In this document: positions 25,883 through 35,006 of the stretch, one piece after another
Numbering within the stretch: position 1 is the first letter of the stretch
Layout: each line of letters begins with the position of its first letter
Source of the DNA: Syntrophorhabdaceae bacterium
Lineage (GTDB): Bacteria > Desulfobacterota > Syntrophorhabdia > Syntrophorhabdales > Syntrophorhabdaceae
Assembly (NCBI GenBank): GCA_036504895.1
Contig: DASXUJ010000006.1
Location: forward strand, 1 to 52,338
DNA: 52,338 nt
Direction: 5' to 3'
Notes under the pieces: model-generated
The model's input: the letters and a program-made list of their open reading frames with translations, nothing else
The model's database searches: none
What the model was told of the DNA's origin: nothing
Position numbers and translations under genes: made by a program

Positions 25883-27091
25883 ATGCGCCACTCAGAATTA
25901 CGCGGTAAGGCCCTCGCCTTTCTTCTCCTTCTCTGGCTCCTCTGGTTTCTCAATTTCTGCCTGAGGTCCGTCTTCTCCCCCCTGCTGCCTCTCATGGAAG
26001 ACGAATTTCTCATCTCCCATGCCCGTGCGAGCAGCATATTCCTTTTTGTCTCCGCGGGGTACGCCCTTTCCATGTTCCTCTCGGGCATCTATGCGGGCAG
26101 GGTGGGTCTCAAGAAGACGATCCTCTGTTCCCTTTATATTTCTTCCATGGTCTGCCTTGCCATTCCTTTTGTGAAGCTTTTTCCCGCGCTCTATGGCCTT
26201 GGGTTCGTCCTCGGATTCTCGATCGGACTCTATCTTCCCGCGGCCATACCCATGATCACGGAATTTTTCATAGAACGAAAATGGGCGAGAGCGATCGCCA
26301 TTCACGATTCCGGGGCCTCGATTGCAATTCTTGCGACCCCGCTTATCGCTCTCGCGCTCCTTCGCTACCTGTCATGGAGAGGCATCTTCGGCATCTTCGG
26401 CGTCGCCTGCCTCGGGTGTGCCGCTTTCTTTCATTTCTCGGTCTCCGAGCTCAGGATCGCCCGCTCAGAGGGCAATCTCTTCAGCGGGATCTTGAAAACA
26501 AGGTTTTTTTGGATAATGACGCTTTTGTGGATTTTTGCCGCGGGGGCGAACATAGGTATTTACCTGATAGTGCCGCTCTATCTCACCAAGGAGCTGTCTC
26601 TCTCTATGCATTACGCGGATGTCATCCTGAGTATTTCCCGTTTAGGGGGCGCGGCAATAGCCCTCCTGTGCGGATTTCTTGCCGACAGGTTCGATCTGAA
26701 GAAGATGATGTTCGTCATGCTCCTCATGGCCGGTATTTTTACCGTACTTATGGGTGTGGCGCCCGCCTCCGCCATAGGGGCCATGCTTCTTATGCAGGCG
26801 ATCTTCATCACGGGTTTTTTCCCCCTTTCGATGGTATTCGTCACCCAGGCCTTCGGGAGGGAGGAAAGAGGTATGGCCACGGGTCTGATGCTGACCCTCA
26901 GCATCATATTCGGAGGAGGGCTTATCCCCTATTTTCTTGGCCTTTCCGGAGACCTCATCAGTTTCAGGTTCGGCATATCGCTCCTCGGGGTCATGGTCAT
27001 TCTGTCGGCCTGGCTCCTCTTTCTCCTTCGAAAGACCGCCAACCCCATCCTTCTGCCTGGAACGGACACGTTGAAGGGGCAGGAAGACTGA
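25883..27091 (+). CDS. Major facilitator superfamily transporter
   Basis: 402 residues with about 12 hydrophobic helices in two six-helix halves. The MFS signature region between helices 2 and 3 reads SGIYAGRVGLKKTILC, and its counterpart in the second half reads CGFLADRFDLKKMMFV. This matches the GxLaDRxGrkxxl pattern. Helix 5 contains the motif-C-like HDSGASIAILATPLI. The closest groups are organic-anion or nitrate/oxalate-like porters, but the substrate cannot be read. AAGGTAAGGA precedes the ATG. The small Cse60-like gene follows after 45 bases on the same strand. Confidence 0.87.
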   Translation: MRHSELRGKALAFLLLLWLLWFLNFCLRSVFSPLLPLMEDEFLISHARASSIFLFVSAGYALSMFLSGIYAGRVGLKKTILCSLYISSMVCLAIPFVKLFPALYGLGFVLGFSIGLYLPAAIPMITEFFIERKWARAIAIHDSGASIAILATPLIALALLRYLSWRGIFGIFGVACLGCAAFFHFSVSELRIARSEGNLFSGILKTRFFWIMTLLWIFAAGANIGIYLIVPLYLTKELSLSMHYADVILSISRLGGAAIALLCGFLADRFDLKKMMFVMLLMAGIFTVLMGVAPASAIGAMLLMQAIFITGFFPLSMVFVTQAFGREERGMATGLMLTLSIIFGGGLIPYFLGLSGDLISFRFGISLLGVMVILSAWLLFLLRKTANPILLPGTDTLKGQED

Positions 27092-27136
27092 TTATATTAA
27101 TACATGCGTTAAAAACTGCTTCACAGGGAGGGGCCT

Positions 27137-27322
27137 ATGGAAGTGAGGATGTTCGCGAACAACGGCAATGCGGACGAGCTGGAGAAGGATATCAACACGT
27201 GGCTGTCCCGGGGTAAAGTCAAGGTAGTCGACATCAAACAGAGTTATACGTGCGACTCCAAGACCTGTTATGCCCTCGTATCCGTCTGGTATGAAAATGT
27301 AGACGATATGAACCGCATATAA
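27137..27322 (+). CDS. Cse60-like small protein
   Basis: 61 residues. The pattern VRMF(x)n ELEKDIN W(x)n KVKVVDIKQS (x)n TC ... YALVSVWYE resembles the small Cse60 family (sporulation-associated in Bacillus): an N-terminal beta strand, a helix beginning ELEKDIN, then a 'VDIK' strand and a final strand. The Cys pair in YTCDSKTC is an extra feature. GGGAGGGGCC precedes the ATG. In Gram-negative bacteria the role is unknown. A 61-residue alpha/beta fold is plausible, and the ribosome site makes it a real gene. Confidence 0.6.
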   Translation: MEVRMFANNGNADELEKDINTWLSRGKVKVVDIKQSYTCDSKTCYALVSVWYENVDDMNRI

Positions 27323-27625
27323 ATAAGAAGGTTTAGCCGCCCCATCAGCTCTCCCCAACAGTGAGGGGGAAAGTGAGGGATGTGCGATCCCGTAAGGAAA
27401 GGACCCATCCAGGGCCTCTTCCCGGGCCCGGTGTGCCGCCGGATTTACTCTGCCCGCCTTTTTATGATATATTTCCAGTATCTTTTCAATAATCTATACC
27501 GGAATAATGCCGTTTTTTCCTTTCCCCGCCCGGTGCGAGGTCCTCTTCGGAATCGGGGAAGAACGCGTGCCTTCTGCGGGGCAGATGACCTATTACCGGC
27601 TTCTCGCCGGGAGGAATAGAAAAGG
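27323..27625. other. Intergenic region before the PAS regulator
   Basis: 303 bases. It is GC-rich at first, then AT-rich around 27470-27520. A short stem (CCGGC and GCCGG near 27596-27610) precedes the GGGAGG of the following gene. I see no clear promoter consensus, RNA gene or further ORF. Confidence 0.4.
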
Positions 27626-27841
27626 ATGACAGAAAGAAGAAACAGAAAGGTAGTCTTCCTTCCCGGAAAGAATTCGGCAGAATCCGTAGTGACTATACCT
27701 CGCGGCGCCGAGGCCCATGATGAATGCCCTCCCTTGCCGCTTTATGAGATGGAAGAGCCTTTCCGCGCGCTCATAGAAAACTGTGAAGAAGGGGTGGTGA
27801 AGAGAACTGCCTTTACTGTAACAGGATATTTTCCGAAATGA
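27626..27841 (+). pseudogene. N-terminal fragment of the PAS regulator, separated by a -1 frameshift
   Basis: 71 residues with an ATG and an AAAAGG/GGGAGG ribosome site. The fragment ends inside a PAS domain. It reads FRALIENCEEGVV and then diverges to KRTAFTVTGYFPK and stops. The normal continuation, NCLYCNRIFSEMIGCDD, is encoded in the next frame from 27805 on. Joining GTG (27797-27799) to GAA (27799-27801) needs one extra base, so a base appears to have been lost within GGGGTGGTGA (27791-27800). The ATG of the downstream frame overlaps the TGA of this one (27838-27841), so coupled translation of the rest is still possible. Confidence 0.65.
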
Positions 27842-30441
27842 TCGGGTGTGACGATCCCGAAGGCAGAGCAGGGGAAGCTCTTTCGGCCACCTTCTGTCCC
27901 GAGCGTCCGAAGGCTGACTTCCCTGTCGCCGAGCAGCAGGAAGAGCCTGCGAAGCCCCGGCGGATGCGGTGCAGGCTTCTCAAAAAGGATGGAACGACAA
28001 TCCCGGTGGAGCTTTCTTCGTTCCCGATCGTCCTTCGCGATCTCCCCTTGTCCCTCGGGCTCGTGAAAAGCCTGGAAAAAGAAAATGGGCTCGAAGGTGC
28101 ATTAAGGGAGAGCGAGTCGAGATACAGGGCCCTTTTTGAGGGGGCAAATGATGCCATACTCATCACCCGGGGCGAAGTTTTCGTTGCGTGCAATCCGAAG
28201 GCCCTTAAAATGTTCGGATGCGAGAAGGAGCAGATAATCGGGCGTACTCTTTACCGGTTCTCAGCTCCCCTGCAGCCGGACGGCATTGATTCCCGGACCG
28301 GCATAAAGGCGAGGGTAGGTGCGGTCCTCTCGGGCGAGCCCCAGTTCTTCGAGTGGCGCCATTGCCGCCTGGACGGGTCCCTTTTTGACGCCGAGGTAAG
28401 TCTGAGCGAGATGCGGACGGACAAGGAGACGCTCCTTCAGGCAATTATACGGGACATCACCGACCGCAGGCGGGCGGAGGAGGCGGCAAGAGAGAGCGAG
28501 CGGACCTACAGGGAGCTCGCCGATCTCCTGCCCCAGACAGTCGTGGAATTCAATGAAAAGGGATACCTTACTTTCGTGAACCGTAGCGGGTTCGAAGCCT
28601 TCGGCTACAGCATGGATGATCTGGTGCAAGGCCTCAGTGTATTTCACGCGATCGCCCAAGGAGAGCATGCCAGGTTGAAGCGGAATATGGAGCGCCTCCT
28701 GGAAGGCGAAGCGGTAGGGGGAAACGAATACACCATGCTGAGAAAAGGAGGGTCCGCCTTTCCCGGACTCGTCCATGCGAGTCCCGTGACGCGGGAGGGG
28801 AAACCGTCGGGCTTCAGGGCCATTGTAGTTGATATTACCCTTCGGAAACAGGTCGAAGAGGCGCTTGCCAAGAGCGAAGAGGCGCTGCTCGCCATGATCA
28901 ACGCCACCCGGGAAGGCCTCTTCATGATTGACGGAGAGGGCCGGATACTCGTGGGCAACGGGGTATTCGCCGCGAGAATGGACAGGGGCCTCGATGAGCT
29001 TCGCGGGGCGTCCCTTTACGACCTCCTCCCTTTCGGGAGTAAAGACTTGTTCAGGGAAAATATCCGGAAGGTATTTGCCTCAGGAGAAACGGTCATGTTC
29101 GAAGACGTCCGGGAAGAGAGAGTATATCAGGCTTACGCCTATCCCGTTTTCCCTCTCTCCGGCCCAATCGAGAGGGTTTCCGTATTCGAGCGGGACATCA
29201 CGCACCTCAAGGAGGCGGAGAGGGCACTCACCGAATCGGAAGAGCGTTACCGGCAAACCGTGGAGAATTTTCCCGAGGCAGTAGTGCTTGCCGAGGCCGA
29301 AAGCTTCTTCACTCTCAATCCCGCGGCCCTGGAGCTTTACGGAGTTAATCGCCCGGAAGGTCTTAAAGGCAAAAAGATTCTTGATTATATTGAGTTAAGG
29401 AACCGGGAGGTAGTGGCCGACCGGATCGCGCGGGTCACGCACACGGCCATACCCCTTTCTCTTCGGGAGATACATCTCCTTCGTGTCGACGGTGAGGTCA
29501 TTCCCACAGATCTGACCCTGGGGACGGTGAACCATCACGGAAAGCGGATGCTTCAGGTGATCTTCAGAGACATCAGCCAAAGGAAGAAGGCGGAAGAGGC
29601 GCTCCGCGAGAGCGAAGAGAGATACAGGAACATATTTGAGAATGCCATGGTCGGAATATTCAGGACCTACCGGGAAGGCGGGCATATTGATATGAACCCT
29701 GCCCTCGCAAGGATTCACGGCTTCGAAAGCGCGGCGGAGATGACAGCTGAAATCAAGGATATGAGCTCCGTGCTCTATACGAACCCGGAAGACCGGGCCA
29801 GGTATGCGGCGGGCATGAGGTCAGCAGGTTTTCTCCAGGATTTCGAGGTCGAGCTCTACCGTAGGGACCGCAGCACCGTGTGGGTTTCAATGAACGTGCG
29901 GAGAGTGCGCGGTGCGGAAGGCAGGATGATCTATGATGAAGGAATAGTGGATGATGTGACCGAACGGAAGCGGGCGGAAGAAGCACTGAGGAAGAGAGAA
30001 AGAGACCTTGAAATAGAATCGATTCGCCTCGAAGAGGCGAATGCCGCTCTGAGGGTCCTCTTGAGGCATAGGGACGAAGATAAAACGGCGCTCGAAAATG
30101 CCGTCATGGATAATGTAAGGGAGCTGGTCCTCCCTTACATTGAAAAATTGAAAAGCCTTCATCCCGGGGGTACCCAGGCTGCGTACCTCACTATCCTCGA
30201 GGAGAACCTCAACAGCGTGTTTTCCCCTTTCCTCCAGAAAATGAATGCCCTCTATGCCCGCTTCACCCCCACGGAGGTTCAGGTAGCCAATCTCATCAAG
30301 AGCGGGAAGACGACCAAAGAGGTCGCGGAGCTCATGAACGTATCGGCGGGCACGGTCAATTCCCATAGAAACAGCGTGAGAAACAAATTGGGCTTGAGAA
30401 ATAAGCAAATCAATTTAAGGACTTACCTGATGTCGCTCTAA
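27838..30441 (+). CDS. Multi-PAS sensor with LuxR-type DNA-binding domain
   Basis: 867 residues. It begins with the second half of a PAS domain (see the fragment upstream), then has five more PAS or PAC units, each closing with DIT/DIS-type ends (DITDRRRAEE, DITLRKQVEE, DITHLKEAER, DISQRKKAEE, DVTERKRAEE). A coiled stretch of about 100 residues follows, and then a LuxR/GerE helix-turn-helix (FTPTEVQVANLIKSGKTTKEVAELMNVSAG in pieces, then RNKLGL). There is no kinase or receiver part. It is a one-component sensor-regulator, a type frequent in Desulfobacterota. Natural start probably at 27626 before the frameshift; the sequence shows only the ATG at 27838 in this frame. Confidence 0.8.
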   Translation: MIGCDDPEGRAGEALSATFCPERPKADFPVAEQQEEPAKPRRMRCRLLKKDGTTIPVELSSFPIVLRDLPLSLGLVKSLEKENGLEGALRESESRYRALFEGANDAILITRGEVFVACNPKALKMFGCEKEQIIGRTLYRFSAPLQPDGIDSRTGIKARVGAVLSGEPQFFEWRHCRLDGSLFDAEVSLSEMRTDKETLLQAIIRDITDRRRAEEAARESERTYRELADLLPQTVVEFNEKGYLTFVNRSGFEAFGYSMDDLVQGLSVFHAIAQGEHARLKRNMERLLEGEAVGGNEYTMLRKGGSAFPGLVHASPVTREGKPSGFRAIVVDITLRKQVEEALAKSEEALLAMINATREGLFMIDGEGRILVGNGVFAARMDRGLDELRGASLYDLLPFGSKDLFRENIRKVFASGETVMFEDVREERVYQAYAYPVFPLSGPIERVSVFERDITHLKEAERALTESEERYRQTVENFPEAVVLAEAESFFTLNPAALELYGVNRPEGLKGKKILDYIELRNREVVADRIARVTHTAIPLSLREIHLLRVDGEVIPTDLTLGTVNHHGKRMLQVIFRDISQRKKAEEALRESEERYRNIFENAMVGIFRTYREGGHIDMNPALARIHGFESAAEMTAEIKDMSSVLYTNPEDRARYAAGMRSAGFLQDFEVELYRRDRSTVWVSMNVRRVRGAEGRMIYDEGIVDDVTERKRAEEALRKRERDLEIESIRLEEANAALRVLLRHRDEDKTALENAVMDNVRELVLPYIEKLKSLHPGGTQAAYLTILEENLNSVFSPFLQKMNALYARFTPTEVQVANLIKSGKTTKEVAELMNVSAGTVNSHRNSVRNKLGLRNKQINLRTYLMSL

Positions 30442-30444
30442 AAA

Positions 30445-30483
30445 TATAGAGATATCGTCTATATTACCTATATAGTTATATAG
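30445..30483. promoter_or_regulatory. AT-rich palindromes downstream of the LuxR regulator
   Basis: Two inverted repeats lie side by side: TATAGA (30445-30450) with TCTATA (30458-30463), and CTATATA (30468-30474) with TATATAG (30477-30483). They stand out in otherwise GC-rich DNA just after the stop codon of a LuxR-type regulator. They may be a binding site or part of a transcription stop; the T run needed for a terminator is absent. Confidence 0.35.
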
Positions 30484-30913
30484 TATCACTCAGACTTAAT
30501 CCCTTTAATTAATTACCCGATTATCCTTGTAGACAAGAAAGACAATCGCCGGAGCCGGACTCGTTGCCCCTGGACAGGGGCCGGCGGGCGCCCGGCAAAT
30601 GTATGCAGATGAAGAATGAGAATTATTTTCTTGGGCGAATCCTGCAGGAAGGGAGAAGAGGGAAGGCGAAAGCCGGGAAATAGCTGCTTCCTCCGGCAAC
30701 ATCCGGGTGGCGGCCCATGGGGGAAAGCCTGCATCCCTTCCTGGAAAGAATAAGAGCCACAGGGGATATGCCCTGGATTTGGGCACGGATGAAAAGGGCG
30801 ATGAAGAGTTTGAAAGATATTAGGCGCGGGGTGGAGGACGGGAAGGGAGGCCCGTCGTCCGCTTCCGGTGATTTTAACATTTGAGGGAGTATGGAGGCAC
30901 AAGGGAGGATGTT
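30484..30913. other. Intergenic region upstream of the chemoreceptor; nothing firm
   Basis: 430 bases. Minus-strand frames are open here (for example 30505-30786), but their translations are low-complexity and lack ribosome sites. I see no RNA gene, terminator or consensus promoter. The stretch is GC-rich with several short stems. Confidence 0.4.
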
Positions 30914-33292
30914 ATGAAGAGATTTCTGGAGAACATGAAGATTCAGAACAAGCTCAGGATCATCGTGCTCGCGGGTTTGGCGAGCCTCCTGATCATGGAG
31001 GCATACTCTGTCCTGTCGCTGAGGACCAGCATGCTTGAAGAGAAGAAGCTCAAGACAAAACATGTGGTCGAGTCAGCCGCAGGTATAGCCGACCATTACT
31101 ACCGGCTTGTCAAAGAAGGCAGTATGAAGGAGGATGCGGCGAAACGCATGGCCATCAGTACGCTGAGAAGTCTCAGGTATGACGGGAAAGAGTATTTCTG
31201 GATCAACGATATGCGTCCCGCGATGGTGATGCACCCCTTTAAGCCGGAGCTTGAAGGAAAGGACCTTTCGGATAACAGGGATCCCAAGGGCAGGAGGATA
31301 TTCGTCGAATTCACCGATATCGTGAAGAGCTCAAAGGCCGGATTCCTCGAGTATCTCTGGCCCAAGCCGGAAGTAAAGGACCCCGTGCCCAAAGTTTCAT
31401 ACGTGAAAGGTTTTGAGCCCTGGGGATGGGTGATCGGGTCAGGTATCTATGTGGACGACGTGAATGCCCTTTTCTGGAAGAAGGTGACTACCACGGGCAT
31501 CATTTTTCTCGTAGTGGCAGGGGTGCTCGTACTACTTTCTTTGAAGATTACCCAGTGTATCAGGAAACCCCTCCAGGACCTGGTGACTGCAACCGACAAG
31601 CTGGCCATGGGACAGACGGATGTGGTGGTAGAGGGGGAGAGAAAGGACGAGATGGGAATGCTCTCCCGCTCTTTCGGGACTATGGCCGCGAACATAAAAC
31701 TGCTCATATCGGACGCGGACGAGCTGGTAGGCCAGGCGGTTCAGGGCAGGCTCGATGCAAGGGCCGATGTGGCGCGCCACCAGGGAGATTTCAGGAAGAT
31801 AATGGAGGGCGTGAACAGGACCCTCGATGCAGTGATAGGCCCCCTCAACGTGGCCGCAGAGTATGTGGACCGCATCTCGAAGGGAGACATACCTTTGAGG
31901 ATCGAAGAGGATTATAAGGGAGACTTCAAAGAGATCAAGAACAATCTGAATAATTGCATAGATCATATAGGTGCGCTTGTGACAGACGCCGGGATGCTGG
32001 TGGGGGCGGCCCTCGAAGGAAAGCTCGATGTCAGGGGAGACGCGTCAAGGCACCAGGGGGACTACCGGAGGATCATCGAAGGCGTGAACGGGACTCTCGA
32101 CGCGGTGATAGGACCCCTCAACGTGGCAGCCGAATATGTGGACCGCATATCCAAGGGCGATGTCCCCCCGAAGATTACCGAAGATTACAAAGGTGATTTT
32201 AAAGAGATTATCGGGAACGTGAACCTCCTTATAGATGCCATGAAGGAGGTGACCGCCGCCACCGAAGAGATCGCCGCAGGGAACCTTACCGTAACCGTAA
32301 AGGCCCGCTCTGACCGGGACGACCTGATGAAGGCCCTGGCCAAAATGGTAGAGCGGATCAGCGAAATCGTGGGCAGCGTTCAGGAGGCGACTACCCAGGT
32401 AGCGGGGGGCAGCAGCCAGATGAGCGCGGTGGCCGAACAGATCTCCCAGGGTGCATCGGAACAGGCTGCATCGGCGGAAGAAGCATCCGCCTCCATGGAG
32501 CAGATGGCATCGAACATAAAACAGAATACCGACAGTGCCCAGCAGACCGAAAGGATCGCCCTGAAATCGGCGGAGGATGCGAGGGAGAGCGGGAAATCGG
32601 TGGAGGAGACGGTCCGGGCCATGAAGGAGATCGCGGGGAAGATCACGATTATCGAGGAGATCGCCCGGCAGACGAACCTCCTCGCCCTCAACGCCGCCAT
32701 AGAAGCGGCGAGAGCAGGGGAACACGGCAAAGGGTTCGCGGTGGTGGCGTCCGAGGTCCGTAAGCTTGCTGAGAGGAGCCAAGGGGCCGCGGGAGAGATC
32801 AGCGAGCTTTCCCGCTCCAGTGTGGAGAAAGCGGAAAGGGCCGGGGGCCTGCTCGATAAACTGGTGCCCGACATAAGGAAGACTGCGGAGCTTGTCCAGG
32901 AGATCGCCGCGGCGAGTGTGGAGCAGAACGCGGGCGCTTCTCAGGTGAATACCGCAATCCAGCAGCTGAATCAGGTGATACAGCAGAACGCCGGCGCCGC
33001 CGAGGAGATGTCTTCCATGTCGGAGGAGCTGTCGTCCCAATCGGCCCAGCTGCAGGGCACCATGGGCTTTTTCAGAACCCATTCGGACTATCGCACGGAG
33101 GCCTCTTCCCGGGGAGCGGCTTTTGTGCAGGCGGAGCAGGCAGGACTGAGGGCGGGAGAGGCAAGGAGAAAGGTTATCCCCGTACCGGAGCTTGTGAGGG
33201 ATAAAGGGAACGGTCACGGTAAGGCGCGGGGTTTTTCCCTGAACCTATCTGACCAGAGCGGCTTTGGTGACGAAGATTTCGAAAGGATATAA
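30914..33292 (+). CDS. Methyl-accepting chemotaxis protein with Cache sensor and tandem HAMP-like repeats
   Basis: 792 residues: helix 1 (about 14-35), a periplasmic single Cache domain ([32 protein letters not shown]), helix 2 (about 193-210), a HAMP domain, then two near-identical HAMP-like units 91 residues apart (about 266-346 and 357-437, sharing [13 protein letters not shown] / [13 protein letters not shown]). The signalling domain has the MCP hairpin ([20 protein letters not shown]). ATG 30914 has AGGGAGG ahead; an upstream in-frame start at 30881 adds no sensible residues. Genes for CheR and CheD follow, and a cheB relic comes next. No cheA or cheW is in the window. Confidence 0.92.
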   Translation: MKRFLENMKIQNKLRIIVLAGLASLLIMEAYSVLSLRTSMLEEKKLKTKHVVESAAGIADHYYRLVKEGSMKEDAAKRMAISTLRSLRYDGKEYFWINDMRPAMVMHPFKPELEGKDLSDNRDPKGRRIFVEFTDIVKSSKAGFLEYLWPKPEVKDPVPKVSYVKGFEPWGWVIGSGIYVDDVNALFWKKVTTTGIIFLVVAGVLVLLSLKITQCIRKPLQDLVTATDKLAMGQTDVVVEGERKDEMGMLSRSFGTMAANIKLLISDADELVGQAVQGRLDARADVARHQGDFRKIMEGVNRTLDAVIGPLNVAAEYVDRISKGDIPLRIEEDYKGDFKEIKNNLNNCIDHIGALVTDAGMLVGAALEGKLDVRGDASRHQGDYRRIIEGVNGTLDAVIGPLNVAAEYVDRISKGDVPPKITEDYKGDFKEIIGNVNLLIDAMKEVTAATEEIAAGNLTVTVKARSDRDDLMKALAKMVERISEIVGSVQEATTQVAGGSSQMSAVAEQISQGASEQAASAEEASASMEQMASNIKQNTDSAQQTERIALKSAEDARESGKSVEETVRAMKEIAGKITIIEEIARQTNLLALNAAIEAARAGEHGKGFAVVASEVRKLAERSQGAAGEISELSRSSVEKAERAGGLLDKLVPDIRKTAELVQEIAAASVEQNAGASQVNTAIQQLNQVIQQNAGAAEEMSSMSEELSSQSAQLQGTMGFFRTHSDYRTEASSRGAAFVQAEQAGLRAGEARRKVIPVPELVRDKGNGHGKARGFSLNLSDQSGFGDEDFERI

Positions 33293-33311
33293 GTGAGGAG
33301 GATCCTTAAAA

Positions 33312-34196
33312 GTGACGGTTCGATCAGCAGCTGACAGGGTTACGGGTGCGCCTGCACAGGGCGCACCCCTCAGTTCCGGGGATTTTGTGAGACTGAGCAG
33401 CCTCATCTACCGAAAATGCGGCATCAAAATGGCGGAGGCCAAAAAGACAATGCTGAAGGCCCGCCTCCACAAGAGGCTGAAGGCCCTTAATTTCGTGACC
33501 TTTGAAGAGTATTGCGCCTATCTTTTCAGTGCCGCCGGCATGGAGCGGGAGCTTGTTCCCATGATCGACCTGGTGACCACGAATAAGACGGATTTCTTCA
33601 GAGAGTCCGACCATTTCGATTACCTGATCAATACTGTTCTTCCGGAATTACTCGACCACAGCGGCGCCGGGATCGAGGAACGGCTTCTCGTGTGGAGCTC
33701 CGCATGCTCCTCCGGTGAGGAGCCTTATACCCTCGCCATGGTGCTCAATGAATTCGGCTGGACTCGTCGGGGTTATGACTACTCCGTGCTTGCCACGGAT
33801 ATCTCGACCCGCATGATCGAGGCGGGAAAAAAAGCGGTTTACGAGGAGGAGCAGGCCGCGCCCATCCCGGCGGAGCTGAAGAAAAAATACCTCCTGAGAA
33901 GTAAGGACAGGGCGCGACAACTTGTGAAGATAGCGCCCCTCATACGGTCCAGGGTGGAGTTTCGCAGAGTCAACCTTATGGATGACCATTATGACATCAA
34001 AGAGGCGGTCCACATAATTTTTTGCAGAAACGTGATCATCTACTTCGACAGGCAGACCCAGGAGCGGCTCATCACGAGATTGTGCCGCTACCTTAGAAGC
34101 GGCGGTTACCTCTTCATGGGCCATTCCGAAAACCTTCACGGCATGAACCTCCCCCTCATTCAGGCAGGTCCGACGGTTTACAGGAAAATTGCGTGA
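33312..34196 (+). CDS. cheR: Chemotaxis methyltransferase CheR
   Basis: 294 residues with the complete CheR layout: the N-terminal alpha domain (KMAEAKKTMLKARLHKRL), the TNKTDFFRES link motif, the SAM site (VWSSACSSGEEPYTLAM and LATDIS) and FCRNVIIYFD near the C-terminus. It methylates glutamate residues of the chemoreceptor encoded 20 bases upstream, using SAM. The start is GTG 33312 with GAGGAGGATCC ahead. The stop overlaps the GTG of cheD (GTGA), so the two are coupled. It is complete, unlike the cheR relic at 4673. Confidence 0.93.
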   Translation: MTVRSAADRVTGAPAQGAPLSSGDFVRLSSLIYRKCGIKMAEAKKTMLKARLHKRLKALNFVTFEEYCAYLFSAAGMERELVPMIDLVTTNKTDFFRESDHFDYLINTVLPELLDHSGAGIEERLLVWSSACSSGEEPYTLAMVLNEFGWTRRGYDYSVLATDISTRMIEAGKKAVYEEEQAAPIPAELKKKYLLRSKDRARQLVKIAPLIRSRVEFRRVNLMDDHYDIKEAVHIIFCRNVIIYFDRQTQERLITRLCRYLRSGGYLFMGHSENLHGMNLPLIQAGPTVYRKIA

Positions 34197-34741
34197 AGGC
34201 GCCCCGGACGGAGCTGCCCCTCTTATACCTTCAGCCGGGGGAGCTCTATTTCTCCGAAACACCGGTACGGGTAGCCACCGTCCTCGGCTCCTGCGTTTCG
34301 GTAACCATGTACTGCGCCCGTCTTGTGATCGGAAGCATTTGCCATATCCTTCTGCCCCGGTGCCGCCGCAAAGCATGCATTCCAAATTGTGAGGATGCCT
34401 TCCGCTATGCGGACTGCTCCATTAAAGCGATGATCGCATGGTTCATCGATAAAGGGGCGTACCCGGCAGAGCTGGAGGTAAAAGTGTTCGGCGGGTCCGA
34501 CATTCTCGTGACGGGTCCCGACAGGCGCAATGTATCCGTGGGAAAGCAGAATATAGAAGCCGCGAGGCAAGCCCTCCTTCGGGAAGGGCTCAAGCTCCAC
34601 GCGAGCCATATCGGGGGAACCTCCGGGAGAAAAATCATATTTTCCACGCAGACAGGTGAAGTACTGATGAAGCGGATCAGAAAGACCGTGCATATAGAGG
34701 AGGACTTATGCCGGCGGCAGGCCTTAAAACAAGAATACTGA
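34193..34741 (+). CDS. cheD: Chemoreceptor glutamine deamidase CheD
   Basis: 182 residues with the CheD core: LGSCVSV, with the catalytic Cys (C34) next to Ser33, and the catalytic His (H51) in ICHILLPR. FGG (VKVFGGSD) and GRKIIFSTQTGEV complete the family pattern. It deamidates Gln to Glu in receptors and complements CheR methylation. The start is GTG 34193 overlapping the cheR stop. The strong ribosome site of the next gene (AGAGGAGGACTT) lies within its end, followed by the cheB relic. Confidence 0.9.
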   Translation: MKAPRTELPLLYLQPGELYFSETPVRVATVLGSCVSVTMYCARLVIGSICHILLPRCRRKACIPNCEDAFRYADCSIKAMIAWFIDKGAYPAELEVKVFGGSDILVTGPDRRNVSVGKQNIEAARQALLREGLKLHASHIGGTSGRKIIFSTQTGEVLMKRIRKTVHIEEDLCRRQALKQEY

Positions 34742-34975
34742 TCGTCGACCCTTGTGTCCGGAGGGCCTTAAAGGATGTCCGACGGCGGCCTGGGAAATGA
34801 AAGAGATGAGGGAAACAGGGGCTTTTACCATCGCCCGGGACGAGGTTCCTGCGTGGTCTTCGGGAGGCCGGAGAGGCGATTCTGCCTGGGAGGAGTGGTC
34901 CCGGTCCGGACACTGGATACAATCGGAAGAGCCGCAACCGCGGAGTGCGAACGAGAAGTTGCCATAATCACTTGA
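34708..34975 (+). pseudogene. Collapsed cheB (receiver-methylesterase) gene
   Basis: ATG 34708, with AGAGGAGG 11 bases before it, opens a 30-codon frame with TRILIVDPCVRRALKD. This is the start of a CheB receiver (expected ILIVDDSAxVRRALKD) with the DSA part lost; it ends at TGA 34800. Other frames over the same 270 bases carry the end of a CheB esterase: EMRETGAFTIARDE (frame of 34752) and then SCVVFGRPERRF and LDTIGRA (frame of 34775). A CheB gene is normally about 1 kb, so most of both domains is gone. The position right after cheR-cheD is the standard place for cheB. Confidence 0.75.
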
Positions 34976-34999
34976 CATTTTCTTTTCATGGGCTATTAT
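34972..34999 (+). promoter_or_regulatory. Sigma-70 promoter giving a probable leaderless mRNA
   Basis: TTGACA (34972-34977), a 16-base spacer and TATTAT (34994-34999). A start 7 bases after the -10 box falls on or next to the A of the ATG at 35007. The kinase gene lacks a Shine-Dalgarno, which fits leaderless translation. Confidence 0.75.
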
Positions 35000-35006
35000 C
35001 ACTACT

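Noticed and set aside
27791-27805. Programmed -1 frameshift to join the PAS halves
   Set aside because: No X XXY YYZ slippery heptamer and no stable downstream stem were found. A simple base loss is more likely.
30505-30786. Minus-strand frames in the gap before the chemoreceptor
   Set aside because: Pro/Ser-rich low-complexity translations without ribosome sites.
32045-33217. Minus-strand frame of 390 codons opposite the chemoreceptor
   Set aside because: His, Arg and Leu-rich shadow of the MCP signalling domain; no ribosome site and no motif.
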